Assembly: GCA_035999765.1 (NCBI GenBank)
Contig: CP108521.1
Location: 6,882,001 to 6,946,000, forward strand
DNA length: 64,000 nt
Direction of reading: 5' to 3'
Source: Streptomyces sp. NBC_01231
Lineage (GTDB): Bacteria; Actinomycetota; Actinomycetes; Streptomycetales; Streptomycetaceae
Part shown: positions 1 through 10,844 of the stretch, piece after piece
Position numbering within the stretch: position 1 is the stretch's first letter
Layout: every line of letters starts with the position of its first letter
Translations under genes and position numbers: made by a program
Notes under the pieces: generated by a model
The model's input: the letters and a program-made list of their open reading frames with translations, nothing else
The model's database searches: none
Told to the model about the DNA's origin: nothing

Positions 1-280
1 CCTGCGCACCTTCACCCTGAAGGAGTTCACCCGCCTGGTGAAAGCCATAGACCCGGCGACCCTGCCGCCCCTGGAGGACGGCATGGTGGCCCGCGCCCGC
101 GCCCTGGTCCGCGCGGCGGCGGCGCTCCGCGGGTGGCTGCTGGCCCCGACGGCGGAGGCGGACGAGGTCTACGACCCGTACGGAGCCCCGCTGCCGTTCT
201 TCCGCTCGATCGGGGACGAGATAAACCAGGCGCTGGACCCGGTGGTGACGGCGCTGACAGGAGTGCCCGCGCGCACCTGA
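1..280 (+). CDS. Low-molecular-weight protein-tyrosine-phosphatase-like protein (C-terminal part)
   Basis: The reading frame is open from base 2 to a TGA at 278-280, so only the C-terminal 92 residues are in the window. The tail contains DPYGAPLPFFRSIGDEI. The Asp-Pro-aromatic motif is where low-molecular-weight tyrosine phosphatases carry their general-acid Asp, and it is followed by a final amphipathic helix, as is normal for that fold. The P-loop (CxxxxxR) that would prove the family lies upstream and is not visible. In S. coelicolor a phosphatase-like gene precedes glyA (memory). An arsenate reductase of the same fold is the main alternative. Confidence 0.65.
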   Translation, partial: LRTFTLKEFTRLVKAIDPATLPPLEDGMVARARALVRAAAALRGWLLAPTAEADEVYDPYGAPLPFFRSIGDEINQALDPVVTALTGVPART

Positions 281-332
281 CACGGCGGGAGGCGCGTCGG
301 GGACGGGCTGAACCGGGCGCCGGATCCGATGG

Positions 333-378
333 TCACCGTCCTCACCGGGCCTCACCGTCCTCACCGTCCTCACCGGCG
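333..378. repeat. Degenerate 9-bp tandem repeat (TCACCGTCC-like)
   Basis: Five head-to-tail units related to TCACCGTCC lie between the phosphatase stop and glyA. Units at 333, 352 and 361 are identical; those at 342 and 370 diverge. The only reading frame through them is out of character for the region, so the repeat is treated as non-coding. It sits about 90 bp upstream of the glyA start. Confidence 0.6.
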
Positions 379-463
379 TCTCCGGGAAGGCGCGACAACC
401 GAGCACCCCACCCGTCCCGGGCCTACATTGGACGTACGCCATCGTCGACGCCCGGAGTCCACC

Positions 464-1705
464 ATGTCGGTCACCCATGCCCCAGAGACCGTCGACGTCC
501 TGCGGCGGCAGGACCCCGAGCTGGCCGAGATCCTGCTCGGGGAAGCGGACCGGCAGGCGACGACGTTGCAGCTCGTCGCCGCCGAGAACTTCACCTCGCC
601 GGCCGTGCTGGCCGCCCTCGGCTCACCCCTCGCGAACAAGTACGCGGAGGGATACCCGGGGGCCCGGCACCATGGCGGCTGCGAGATCGTGGACGTCGCC
701 GAGCGGATCGCCGTGGAGCGGGCCAAGGCGCTGTTCGGGGCCGAGCACGCCAACGTGCAGTCGCATTCGGGTTCGTCGGCCGTGCTGGCCGCGTACGCCG
801 CGCTGCTCAGGCCCGGTGACACCGTCCTCGCCCTCGGGCTGCCCTACGGCGGCCATCTCACGCACGGTTCGCCCGCCAACTTCTCCGGCCGCTGGTTCGA
901 CTTCGTCGGGTACGGGGTGGACGCGGAGACCGGGCTCATCGAACACGAGCAGGTACGCACGCTCGCCAGGACGCATCGGCCCAAGGCGATCGTGTGCGGG
1001 TCCATCGCCTATCCCCGGCACATCGACTACCCCTTCTTCCGCGAGGTCGCCGACGAGGTGGGCGCCTATCTGATCGCGGACGCCGCCCATCCCATCGGGC
1101 TCGTCGCCGGGGGAGCGGCGCCCAATCCGGTGCCGTACGCCGACGTGGTGTGCGCCACCACCCACAAGGTGCTGCGCGGTCCGCGCGGCGGCATGATCCT
1201 GTGCGGGGCCGACCTGGCCGAGCGGGTCGACCGGGCGGTGTTCCCGTTCACCCAGGGCGGTGCCCAGATGCACACCATCGCCGCCAAGGCCGTCGCGTTC
1301 GGCGAGGCGGCGACGCCGGCCTTCACGGCGTACGCCCACCAGGTGGTCGCCAACGCGCGGGTGCTCGCGGCGGGGCTGGCCGCCGAGGGGCTCGTGGTCA
1401 CCACCGGGGGGACCGACACCCATCTGGTGACCGCCGACCCGGCGCCGCTGGGCGTCGACGGACGCTCCGCCCGCGGTCGTCTCGCCGCCGCCGGCATGGT
1501 GCTCGACTGCTGTGCGCTGCCGCACGCCGACGCCCGTGGACTGCGCCTGGGCACGGCCGCCGTGACCACGCAGGGAATGGGGGAGAGGGAGATGGTCCGG
1601 ATCGCGGCGCTCTTCGGAAAGGTGCTCAGGGGCGAGACCGAGAGCCAGCGCGTTCGTGAAGAAGTGCGGGAGTTGGTCGGCGGATTTCCGCCCTATCCCG
1701 GCTGA
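464..1705 (+). CDS. glyA: Serine hydroxymethyltransferase, divergent paralogue
   Basis: This is a 413-residue PLP enzyme of fold type I. Serine hydroxymethyltransferase interconverts serine plus tetrahydrofolate with glycine plus methylene-tetrahydrofolate. The PLP lysine is K235 in ATTHKVLRGPRGG, and the conserved NKYAEGYPG lies at 58-66. Several active-site positions differ from typical GlyA: the usual GKRYYGGCE reads GARHHGGCE (H69-H70), so the catalytic second Tyr is His, and the D-M-A-H motif is DAAHPIGL. ATG 464 is chosen because homology begins there and GGAG lies just upstream; the frame stays open to 329, but that part covers a repeat. Streptomyces carry several glyA copies. A related aldolase or transaldolase activity is possible. 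Confidence 0.85.
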   Translation: MSVTHAPETVDVLRRQDPELAEILLGEADRQATTLQLVAAENFTSPAVLAALGSPLANKYAEGYPGARHHGGCEIVDVAERIAVERAKALFGAEHANVQSHSGSSAVLAAYAALLRPGDTVLALGLPYGGHLTHGSPANFSGRWFDFVGYGVDAETGLIEHEQVRTLARTHRPKAIVCGSIAYPRHIDYPFFREVADEVGAYLIADAAHPIGLVAGGAAPNPVPYADVVCATTHKVLRGPRGGMILCGADLAERVDRAVFPFTQGGAQMHTIAAKAVAFGEAATPAFTAYAHQVVANARVLAAGLAAEGLVVTTGGTDTHLVTADPAPLGVDGRSARGRLAAAGMVLDCCALPHADARGLRLGTAAVTTQGMGEREMVRIAALFGKVLRGETESQRVREEVRELVGGFPPYPG

Positions 1706-1834
1706 GCCTGGGTAGGCGCAAATCCGTACACAGCCACACGTGCAACCATCGTCGCTACCCGGAAGTCCCCAACGGTATGCGCGCATCGCTAGTGTGTGGG
1801 GCTGAGATGGCCAGCGAGACCTGTGGGGAAGCCT

Positions 1835-3169
1835 GTGCGTGAATACCTGCTGACGCTCTGCGTGACGGCCGCGGTGACGTATCTGCTGACAGGGCCGGTA
1901 CGGAAGTTCGCGATCGTGGCCGGAGCGATGCCGGAGATCCGGGCACGTGACGTGCACCGGGAGCCCACTCCGCGGCTCGGCGGGATCGCCATGTTCTTCG
2001 GTCTGTGCGCGGGGTTGCTGGTCGCCGACCACCTCGCCAACCTCAACGAGGTCTTCTCCAAGTCCAACGAGCCACGGGCCCTGCTCTCCGGGGCGGCCCT
2101 GATCTGGCTGATCGGTGTCCTGGACGACAAGTTCGAGATCGACGCCCTGATCAAGCTGGGCGGCCAGATGATCGCCGCCGGCGTGATGGTCATGCAGGGT
2201 CTCACCATCCTGTGGCTGCCGGTCCCGGGCGTCGGGTCGGTCGCGCTGACCCAGTGGCAGGGCACCCTGCTGACGGTGGCGCTCGTCGTCATCACCATCA
2301 ACGCGGTGAACTTCGTGGACGGCCTCGACGGCCTCGCCGCCGGCATGGTGTGCATCGCGTCGGCAGCGTTCTTCCTGTACGCCTACCGGGTCTGGGTGTC
2401 GTACGGCATCGAGGCCGCCGCCCCGGCCACGCTGTTCTCGGCGATCCTGATGGGCATGTGCCTGGGCTTCCTGCCGCACAACATGCACCCCGCGCGGATC
2501 TTCATGGGCGACTCCGGTTCGATGCTCATCGGCCTGGTGCTGGCCGCCGGTGCCATCTCCATCACCGGGCAGGTCGACCCGGACGCGCTGAAGCTGTTCG
2601 CCGGTTCCGAGCAGGCGGCCGTGCACCAGACGGTCCCCGTGTACATCCCGCTGCTGCTGCCGCTCACGATCATCGCGATCCCGGCCGCCGACCTGGTGCT
2701 GGCCATCGTGCGCCGCACCTGGCGCGGCCAGTCGCCGTTCGCGGCGGACCGGGGACACCTGCACCACCGCCTGCTGGAGGTCGGCCACTCGCACAGCCGC
2801 GCGGTGCTGATCATGTACTTCTGGTCGGCGCTGATCGCCTTCGGCGCACTCGCCTACTCGGTCAACTCGGCGTCCATGTGGATCGTTCTGAGCGTCGTCT
2901 TCCTCAGCGCGATCGGGCTGCTGCTCCTGCTGCTGCCCCGCTTCACGCCGCGCGCCCCGCGCTGGGCCGAGAACCTCCTGCCGCCGCGCTACCGCCGTCG
3001 GCGGCAGACCGTCGAGGACCTGGTGCCGGCGGCCCTGTTGGAGGACGAGGAGAGCCGTACCCCGGTGGCCGCGGGAGTGGCGGGCGTCAACGGGGCGACC
3101 GCCCTCGGCGCTCGTTCGCACGTGCTGGACGGGCGCGGGCCGGGACGTCGCGCTGACGTCACAAGGTAA
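1835..3169 (+). CDS. wecA: WecA/Rfe-type undecaprenyl-phosphate N-acetylhexosamine-1-phosphate transferase
   Basis: This 444-residue polytopic membrane protein belongs to the MraY/WecA family, which moves a sugar-1-phosphate from a UDP-sugar to a polyprenyl phosphate to begin cell-wall glycopolymer synthesis. Family motifs are all present: VLDDKFEID, NFVDGLDGLAAG, FMGDSGSM and the WecA-specific RGHLHHRLLEVGH. About ten hydrophobic helices can be counted, followed by a charged C-terminal tail of about 70 residues. GTG 1835 follows GGGGAAG at good spacing and gives MREYLLTLCVTAAVTYLL; an in-frame start at 1796 has no ribosome site. It sits directly upstream of atpI, as in other actinobacteria. 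The exact sugar cannot be read from sequence. Confidence 0.88.
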   Translation: MREYLLTLCVTAAVTYLLTGPVRKFAIVAGAMPEIRARDVHREPTPRLGGIAMFFGLCAGLLVADHLANLNEVFSKSNEPRALLSGAALIWLIGVLDDKFEIDALIKLGGQMIAAGVMVMQGLTILWLPVPGVGSVALTQWQGTLLTVALVVITINAVNFVDGLDGLAAGMVCIASAAFFLYAYRVWVSYGIEAAAPATLFSAILMGMCLGFLPHNMHPARIFMGDSGSMLIGLVLAAGAISITGQVDPDALKLFAGSEQAAVHQTVPVYIPLLLPLTIIAIPAADLVLAIVRRTWRGQSPFAADRGHLHHRLLEVGHSHSRAVLIMYFWSALIAFGALAYSVNSASMWIVLSVVFLSAIGLLLLLLPRFTPRAPRWAENLLPPRYRRRRQTVEDLVPAALLEDEESRTPVAAGVAGVNGATALGARSHVLDGRGPGRRADVTR

Positions 3170-3253
3170 GAATCTGACTAGAGCATTGCCAACTCGTGGG
3201 GAAACAAAGCTCCCCAATACCAGACAAGTCACCCCGGATTCTGCACAGACGCG

Positions 3254-3284
3254 CACTGTCACTCTCATGTGTGACAGTGGGCAC
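3254..3284. promoter_or_regulatory. Inverted repeat CACTGTCAC-N8-GTGACAGTG with overlapping Crp-like motif
   Basis: CACTGTCAC at 3254-3262 is the exact reverse complement of GTGACAGTG at 3271-3279, separated by eight bases. The right arm runs into GTGACAGTGGGCAC (3271-3284), which fits the Streptomyces Crp consensus recalled as GTG-N6-G-N-CAC. It lies about 30 bp upstream of the Rex-like box. It could be a protein operator or, in RNA, a stem ending wecA transcription. Confidence 0.5.
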
Positions 3285-3314
3285 ACCCACTTGGTAAAGA
3301 CCGCATCAAATAGT

Positions 3315-3332
3315 TTGTGATACGGTTCACGA
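3315..3332. promoter_or_regulatory. Rex-like operator upstream of atpI
   Basis: TTGTGATACGGTTCACGA matches the Streptomyces Rex consensus TTGTGAAnnnnTTCACAA at all but two fixed positions (7 and 17). Rex is the NADH/NAD+-sensing repressor of respiratory genes in Streptomyces, and the ATP synthase operon is a sensible target. No direct binding evidence is available here. Confidence 0.6.
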
Positions 3333-3458
3333 GAACCCGGATAGAGCCAAAGGACCGCAGTGCGACGGTCCATTGGTGCGAGGTCTCGACACTCGGCCCG
3401 GGGTCTACGCTCGTCCATGACGACACCCCTGCCCCCCTGCGAAAGCGGAGTTGCCGCC

Positions 3459-3872
3459 ATGCCGTCCAACGACGTCCGGATCCTCCTTCAGGCCGCTGTG
3501 CCCACAGCTGCCGTCGGCGCGCTTGCCGCCGTCGTCAGTGGTGTGGTCGTCGGCGGCAAGGGAGCGGTCGGAGCCGTCGTCGCGACGCTGGTCGTGATCC
3601 TCTTCATGGGGCTGGGTCTTTACATTCTGCAGCGCACTGCCAAATCGCTTCCGCACCTCTTCCAGGCGATGGGCCTCATGCTGTACGCGACCCAGATCCT
3701 GCTGCTGTTCGTCTTCATGGCCGCGTTCAAGAACACCACGCTCTTCCACCCCAAGGCCTTCGCGTTCACGCTGGTCGCCGGCACCCTCGCCTGGATCGCC
3801 GCGCAGACCCGTGCGCACATGAAGTCCAAGATTCTCTACGTCGAACCCGAGAAATCGGGGCACTCGTCGTGA
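3459..3872 (+). CDS. atpI: ATP synthase accessory protein AtpI
   Basis: This 137-residue membrane protein has four hydrophobic segments (about residues 10-30, 33-53, 68-90 and 96-112) and a short polar C-terminus, as expected for actinobacterial AtpI. AtpI helps assemble the c-ring and is not part of the finished enzyme. It opens the atp operon, 225 bp before atpB. ATG 3459 is preferred because GGAG ends eight bases upstream; two earlier in-frame starts at 3417 and 3360 are weaker. Primary sequence conservation in AtpI is low, so the call rests mainly on position and topology. Confidence 0.85.
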   Translation: MPSNDVRILLQAAVPTAAVGALAAVVSGVVVGGKGAVGAVVATLVVILFMGLGLYILQRTAKSLPHLFQAMGLMLYATQILLLFVFMAAFKNTTLFHPKAFAFTLVAGTLAWIAAQTRAHMKSKILYVEPEKSGHSS

Positions 3873-4097
3873 GGGGTAGGGCCGGAATAAAGGCGCACGA
3901 GATCTCCTGCTATCGTCCGGTGCCAACTGCGGCATCGCGGGCGCGGGCATCTGAGCTGACGCCTGCTCAATCGCGAGGCTTGATGCCCAAGAGCCGCCCC
4001 CACATCCGAAACACCAGTCCCGTGCCGAACCGCGGCCAAGTGCCGCGCCGACACAACGAGGTTGCCGTACCTATGCGTCACGCTGAAGGAGCCCGCG

Positions 4098-4919
4098 GTG
4101 AGTGCTGACCCGACGCAGGTGCTCGCCTTCGAGACCGATTGCCACATCTTCGATGGTTGTGGCTTCCCCTCTCCCGGCCTGCACTCGTTCCTGTTCGAGC
4201 CCATGTGGGGCGACGCGGACAGCAACGTGTACTTCAACAAGACGATGCTGCTGGCGCTCCTCGGGTCGATCATCATCGTCGGCTTCTTCTGGGCCGCCTT
4301 CCGCAAGCCGCAGGTCGTCCCCGGCAAGCTCCAGATGGTGGCCGAGGCGGGCTACGACTTCATCCGGCGCGGGGTCGTCTACGAGACGATCGGAAAGAAG
4401 GAAGGCGAGAAGTACGTACCGCTCATCGTCTCGCTCTTCTTCTTCGTCTGGATGATGAACCTCTGGTCGATCGTCCCGATCGCCCAGTTCCCGGTCACGT
4501 CGATCATCTCGTACCCCTTGGTACTGGCACTGATCGTCTATGTGCTGTGGGTCTCCCTGACCTTCAAGCGGCACGGTTTCGTCGGCTTCTTCAAGAACGT
4601 GACGGGCTACGACAAGTCGCTCGGCCCGGTGCTTCCGCTGGCGATGACGATCGAGTTCTTCTCGAACATCCTGATCCGCCCGTTCACCCACGCTGTGCGA
4701 CTCTTCGCGAACATGTTCGCCGGTCACACCCTGCTGCTGCTCTTCACGATCGCCAGCTGGTACCTGCTCAACGGCATCGGCATTGCGTACGCGGGTGTCT
4801 CGTTCGTGATGACCGTCGTGATGACCGCCTTCGAGCTGTTCATCCAGGCTTTGCAGGCATACGTGTTCGTCCTGCTGACGTGCACCTACATCCAGGGCGC
4901 GCTGGCCGAGCACCACTGA
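4098..4919 (+). CDS. atpB: F1Fo ATP synthase subunit a
   Basis: This 273-residue integral membrane subunit forms the two proton half-channels of Fo against the c-ring. The hallmark is the essential arginine, R201, in IRPFTHAVRLFANMFAGH, corresponding to aR210 of E. coli; the final helix with FELFIQALQAYVFVLL is also typical. GTG 4098 is chosen because AAGGAG ends six bases upstream; a possible ATG at 4062 lacks a ribosome site and would add 12 unconserved residues. The 225-bp gap before it holds no gene. Confidence 0.97.
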   Translation: MSADPTQVLAFETDCHIFDGCGFPSPGLHSFLFEPMWGDADSNVYFNKTMLLALLGSIIIVGFFWAAFRKPQVVPGKLQMVAEAGYDFIRRGVVYETIGKKEGEKYVPLIVSLFFFVWMMNLWSIVPIAQFPVTSIISYPLVLALIVYVLWVSLTFKRHGFVGFFKNVTGYDKSLGPVLPLAMTIEFFSNILIRPFTHAVRLFANMFAGHTLLLLFTIASWYLLNGIGIAYAGVSFVMTVVMTAFELFIQALQAYVFVLLTCTYIQGALAEHH

Positions 4920-4977
4920 GCCACCGCACCCCCGACCTCCACACCTCGTCCGGTGGCCAACCCCCACCGGTCCGTAA

Positions 4978-5226
<249 letters not shown>

Positions 5227-5267
5227 TCGCTGATCCCCGACCAGCCGACTAGACGAAAGGCATACAC

Positions 5268-5813
5268 ATGAGCCCGCTGCTCACGGTCGCGGCTGAGGAG
5301 ATGGAAAATCCCCTCATCCCCCCGATCCCCGAGCTTGTCATCGGCCTGATCGCCTTCGTCATCGTCTTCGGCTTCCTCGCCAAGAAGCTCCTCCCGAACA
5401 TCAACAAGGTTCTGGAAGAGCGCCGCGAGGCCATCGAGGGCGGTATCGAGAAGGCCGAGGCCGCCCAGACCGAGGCCCAGAGCGTGCTTGAGCAGTACAA
5501 GGCTCAGCTCGCCGAGGCCCGTCACGAGGCCGCGCGTCTGCGCCAGGAGGCGCAGGAGCAGGGCGCCACGCTCATCGCCGAGATGCGCGCGGAAGGCCAG
5601 CGGCAGCGCGAGGAGATCGTCGCCGCCGGTCACGCCCAGATCGAGGCCGACCGCAAGGCCGCCTCGTCGGCGCTGCGCCAGGACGTGGGCAAGCTCGCCA
5701 CCGACCTGGCCGGCAAGCTCGTCGGCGAGTCCCTCGACGACCACGCCCGGCAGAGCCGCGTCATCGACCGCTTCCTCGGCGAGCTCGAGGAGAAGGCCGA
5801 GGCCGCGCGATGA
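5268..5813 (+). CDS. atpF: F1Fo ATP synthase subunit b
   Basis: This 181-residue protein has one N-terminal membrane helix (about residues 21-43), then a long Glu/Lys/Ala/Arg-rich helix that dimerises as the peripheral stalk linking Fo to F1. GAAAGG precedes the ATG. Its TGA overlaps the atpH start as ATGA (5810-5813), implying translational coupling of the two stalk subunits. Unlike mycobacteria, b and delta are separate genes here. Confidence 0.96.
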   Translation: MSPLLTVAAEEMENPLIPPIPELVIGLIAFVIVFGFLAKKLLPNINKVLEERREAIEGGIEKAEAAQTEAQSVLEQYKAQLAEARHEAARLRQEAQEQGATLIAEMRAEGQRQREEIVAAGHAQIEADRKAASSALRQDVGKLATDLAGKLVGESLDDHARQSRVIDRFLGELEEKAEAAR

Positions 5814-6625
5814 ACGGAGCGAGCCGCGACGCCCTGGCAGCCGCACGTGAGCGACTCGACGCGCTGACGGACTCCACGTCCGTGGACGCCGGCTCGCTCG
5901 CCGACGAGCTGGCCGCCGTCACCGCGCTGCTCCACCGCGAGGTGTCGCTGCGTCGGGTCCTGACCGACCCGGCACAGGCCGGTGAGGCCAAGGCCGAGCT
6001 GGCCCAGCGCCTGCTCGGCTCCCAGGTCGGCGGGCAGACCGTCGACCTGGTGTCCGGACTGGTCCGTTCCCGCTGGTCGCAGTCGCGCGACCTGGTGGAC
6101 GCGCTGGAGCTGCTGGCGGCCCTCGCCGACCTCACCGCGGCCCAGAAGGCGGGCACGCTCGACAGCGTCGAGGACGAGCTGTTCCGGTTCGGCCGGATCG
6201 TCTCCTCGAACACCGGGCTGCGCGCCGCGCTGACCGACCGCAAGGCCACCGTCTCGGCCAAGGGCGAGCTGCTGCGCAGCCTCCTCGGCGGCCGGGCCGC
6301 CCCGACCACCGAGCGTCTGGTGACGCGCCTTGTCGCCGCGCCGCGGGGACGTAGCCTGGAAGCGGGACTCGAGTCCCTGTCCAAGCTGGCCGCCGACCGC
6401 CGGGACCGCATGGTGGCCGTCGTCACCTCGGCGGTTCCGTTGAGTGACCCGCAGAAGCAGCGCCTCGGCGCCGCCCTCGCGAAGCTCTACGGCCGCACGA
6501 TGCACCTCAACCTGGACGTGGACCCCGAGGTCCTCGGCGGAATCCGGGTGCAGGTCGGCGACGAGGTCATCAACGGTTCCCTCGCGGACCGCATCGAGGA
6601 CGCCGGCCGCCGACTGGCGAGCTGA
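5810..6625 (+). CDS. atpH: F1Fo ATP synthase subunit delta
   Basis: This 271-residue protein connects F1 to the b-stalk. The C-terminal third contains the delta/OSCP signature, including DPEVLGGIRVQVGDEVINGSLADRI. It is clearly longer than the roughly 180-residue E. coli delta, as is usual in actinobacteria, with extra sequence in the N-terminal half. Its start overlaps the atpF stop by four bases. It is followed by a 123-bp structured gap before atpA. Confidence 0.95.
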   Translation: MNGASRDALAAARERLDALTDSTSVDAGSLADELAAVTALLHREVSLRRVLTDPAQAGEAKAELAQRLLGSQVGGQTVDLVSGLVRSRWSQSRDLVDALELLAALADLTAAQKAGTLDSVEDELFRFGRIVSSNTGLRAALTDRKATVSAKGELLRSLLGGRAAPTTERLVTRLVAAPRGRSLEAGLESLSKLAADRRDRMVAVVTSAVPLSDPQKQRLGAALAKLYGRTMHLNLDVDPEVLGGIRVQVGDEVINGSLADRIEDAGRRLAS

Positions 6626-6655
6626 CCGCAACTTAATAGCAGTACGTACGTGATG

Positions 6656-6701
6656 ACGGCCCAGTTGGGCCGTGCAGAAGAATCCTGGGGGTCGCCCCCA
6701 G
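6656..6701 (+). promoter_or_regulatory. Two consecutive hairpins in the atpH-atpA leader
   Basis: First hairpin: ACGGCCCA (6656-6663) pairs with TGGGCCGT (6666-6673), eight perfect base pairs closed by only two bases. Second: CTGGGGG (6685-6691) pairs with CCCCCAG (6695-6701), seven pairs around TCG. Both lie between the atpH stop and the atpA ribosome site (AAGGAG at 6729-6734). They could mark an RNA processing or stability boundary. Neither is followed by a T-run, so termination is less likely. Confidence 0.6.
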
Positions 6702-6748
6702 ACCCCAAAGTGAAACTTCGGGCCCAACAAGGAGAGCAGGGAACCCAG

Positions 6749-8338
6749 ATGGCGGAGCTCACGATCCGGCCGGAGGAGATCCGGGACGCGCTGGAGACCT
6801 TCGTCCAGTCGTACAAGCCGGACGCGGCCTCGCGCGAGGAGGTCGGTACGGTCAGCCTTGCCGGCGACGGCATCGCGAAGGTCGAGGGCCTGCCCTCGGC
6901 CATGGCCAACGAACTGCTGAAGTTCGAGGACGGCACCCTCGGCCTCGCGCTCAACCTGGAAGAGCGCGAGATCGGTTGCGTCGTCCTCGGTGAGTTCAGC
7001 GGCATCGAGGAGGGGCAGCCGGTCACCCGTACCGGCGAGGTGCTCTCCGTGGCTGTCGGCGAGGGCTACCTCGGCCGCGTCGTCGACCCGCTCGGTGCCC
7101 CGATCGACGGTCTCGGCGAGATCGAGACGTCCGGCCGCCGCGCCCTTGAGCTGCAGGCTCCGGGCGTCATGGCCCGTAAGTCGGTGCACGAGCCGATGGA
7201 GACCGGCTACAAGGCCGTCGACGCGATGACCCCGGTCGGCCGTGGCCAGCGTCAGCTGATCATCGGTGACCGCCAGACCGGCAAGACCGCCCTGGCCGTC
7301 GACACGATCATCAACCAGCGCGACAACTGGCGCTCCGGCGACCCGAAGAAGCAGGTCCGCTGCGTCTACGTGGCCATCGGTCAGAAGGGCTCGACCATCG
7401 CCTCCGTGCGTGGGGCCCTCGAAGAGGCCGGCGCGCTGGAGTACACGACCATCGTCGCCGCCCCGGCGTCCGACCCGGCCGGCTTCAAGTACCTGGCGCC
7501 GTACACCGGTTCGGCCATCGGTCAGCAGTGGATGTACGAGGGCAAGCACGTCCTCATCATCTTCGACGACCTCTCGAAGCAGGCCGACGCCTACCGCGCC
7601 GTGTCGCTGCTGCTGCGCCGTCCGCCGGGCCGCGAGGCCTACCCGGGCGACGTCTTCTACCTGCACTCCCGCCTGCTGGAGCGCTGCGCGAAGCTCTCCG
7701 ACGACCTGGGCGCCGGCTCGATGACCGGTCTGCCGATCGTCGAGACCAAGGCCAACGACGTGTCGGCGTTCATCCCGACCAACGTCATCTCCATCACCGA
7801 CGGCCAGTGCTTCCTGGAGTCGGACCTGTTCAACGCCGGTCAGCGCCCCGCGCTGAACGTCGGTATCTCCGTCTCCCGAGTCGGTGGTTCCGCGCAGCAC
7901 AAGGCGATGCGCCAGGTGGCCGGCCGGCTCCGCCTAGACCTCGCCCAGTACCGCGAGCTGGAGGCGTTCGCCGCCTTCGGTTCCGACCTGGACGCCGCGT
8001 CGAAGTCGCAGCTGGAGCGCGGTCAGCGACTGGTCGAGCTGCTCAAGCAGCCGCAGTACCAGCCGATGCCGACCGAGGACCAGGTCGTCTCCGTGTGGGC
8101 CGGTACCACCGGCAAGATGGACGACGTACCGGTCTCCGACGTCCGCCGCTTCGAGAAGGAGCTCCTGGAGTACCTGCACCGCAAGGAGCAGGGCCTCATG
8201 ACCTCCATCAAGGAGGGCGGCAAGATGTCGGACGACACCCTCACCGCCATCGCGGACGCCATCGCCGAGTTCAAGAAGCAGTTCGAGACCTCGGACGGCA
8301 AGCTCCTGGGCGAGGACGCCCCGGCCGCGGCCAAGTGA
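6749..8338 (+). CDS. atpA: F1Fo ATP synthase subunit alpha
   Basis: This 529-residue F1 subunit carries the non-catalytic nucleotide site. Its Walker A is GDRQTGKT (173-180). The arginine finger lies in the conserved [10 protein letters not shown] region, and the C-terminal helical domain is complete. ATG 6749 ([10 protein letters not shown]) is chosen by homology. The frame is open to an ATG at 6650, but that stretch holds the two hairpins. AAGGAG is 14 bases upstream and GCAGGGA is closer, so the ribosome site is slightly unusual. Confidence 0.97.
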   Translation: MAELTIRPEEIRDALETFVQSYKPDAASREEVGTVSLAGDGIAKVEGLPSAMANELLKFEDGTLGLALNLEEREIGCVVLGEFSGIEEGQPVTRTGEVLSVAVGEGYLGRVVDPLGAPIDGLGEIETSGRRALELQAPGVMARKSVHEPMETGYKAVDAMTPVGRGQRQLIIGDRQTGKTALAVDTIINQRDNWRSGDPKKQVRCVYVAIGQKGSTIASVRGALEEAGALEYTTIVAAPASDPAGFKYLAPYTGSAIGQQWMYEGKHVLIIFDDLSKQADAYRAVSLLLRRPPGREAYPGDVFYLHSRLLERCAKLSDDLGAGSMTGLPIVETKANDVSAFIPTNVISITDGQCFLESDLFNAGQRPALNVGISVSRVGGSAQHKAMRQVAGRLRLDLAQYRELEAFAAFGSDLDAASKSQLERGQRLVELLKQPQYQPMPTEDQVVSVWAGTTGKMDDVPVSDVRRFEKELLEYLHRKEQGLMTSIKEGGKMSDDTLTAIADAIAEFKKQFETSDGKLLGEDAPAAAK

Positions 8339-8359
8339 CGTAAGGAAGGGACCTGACTC

Positions 8360-10713
<2,354 letters not shown>

Positions 10714-10749
10714 ACTGAGGGTTCAGTAATTCTGAGCTCTGAGCTCGTG

Positions 10750-10778
10750 TGAGGGGGCGGGCGCGTCCCGCCCCCTCA
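10750..10778 (+). terminator. Stem-loop between atpD and atpC (intra-operon attenuator candidate)
   Basis: GAGGGGGCGGG (10751-10761) pairs perfectly with CCCGCCCCCTC (10767-10777) around a five-base CGCGT loop; the flanking T10750-A10778 extends it to 12 pairs. It resembles a terminator but is followed by only two Ts, and the operon continues with atpC. Partial termination or 3'-end protection of the upstream message is the likely role. Confidence 0.65.
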
Positions 10779-10844
10779 TTCACGCCCACTAGACTTGTAA
10801 CCAACACCCGGCACAACCGCCGGGTGGTGACCCGAGGAGCCACC

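Larger units (their letters stand above)
3170..3458. promoter_or_regulatory. Upstream region of the atp operon
   Basis: This 289-bp non-coding gap between wecA and atpI begins with a weak stem (3197-3202 with 3211-3216) that may end wecA transcription. It then carries a perfect 9-bp inverted repeat, a Crp-like motif and a Rex-like box, listed separately. The atpI start at 3459 has GGAG eight bases upstream. The frame remains open upstream with an ATG at 3417 and a GTG at 3360, but neither has a convincing ribosome site. Confidence 0.6.

Noticed and set aside
623..3469. 948-codon open frame on the minus strand across glyA and wecA
   Set aside because: It is antisense to two clear genes, His/Gln/Arg/Asp-rich without domains, and explained by GC-biased third positions.
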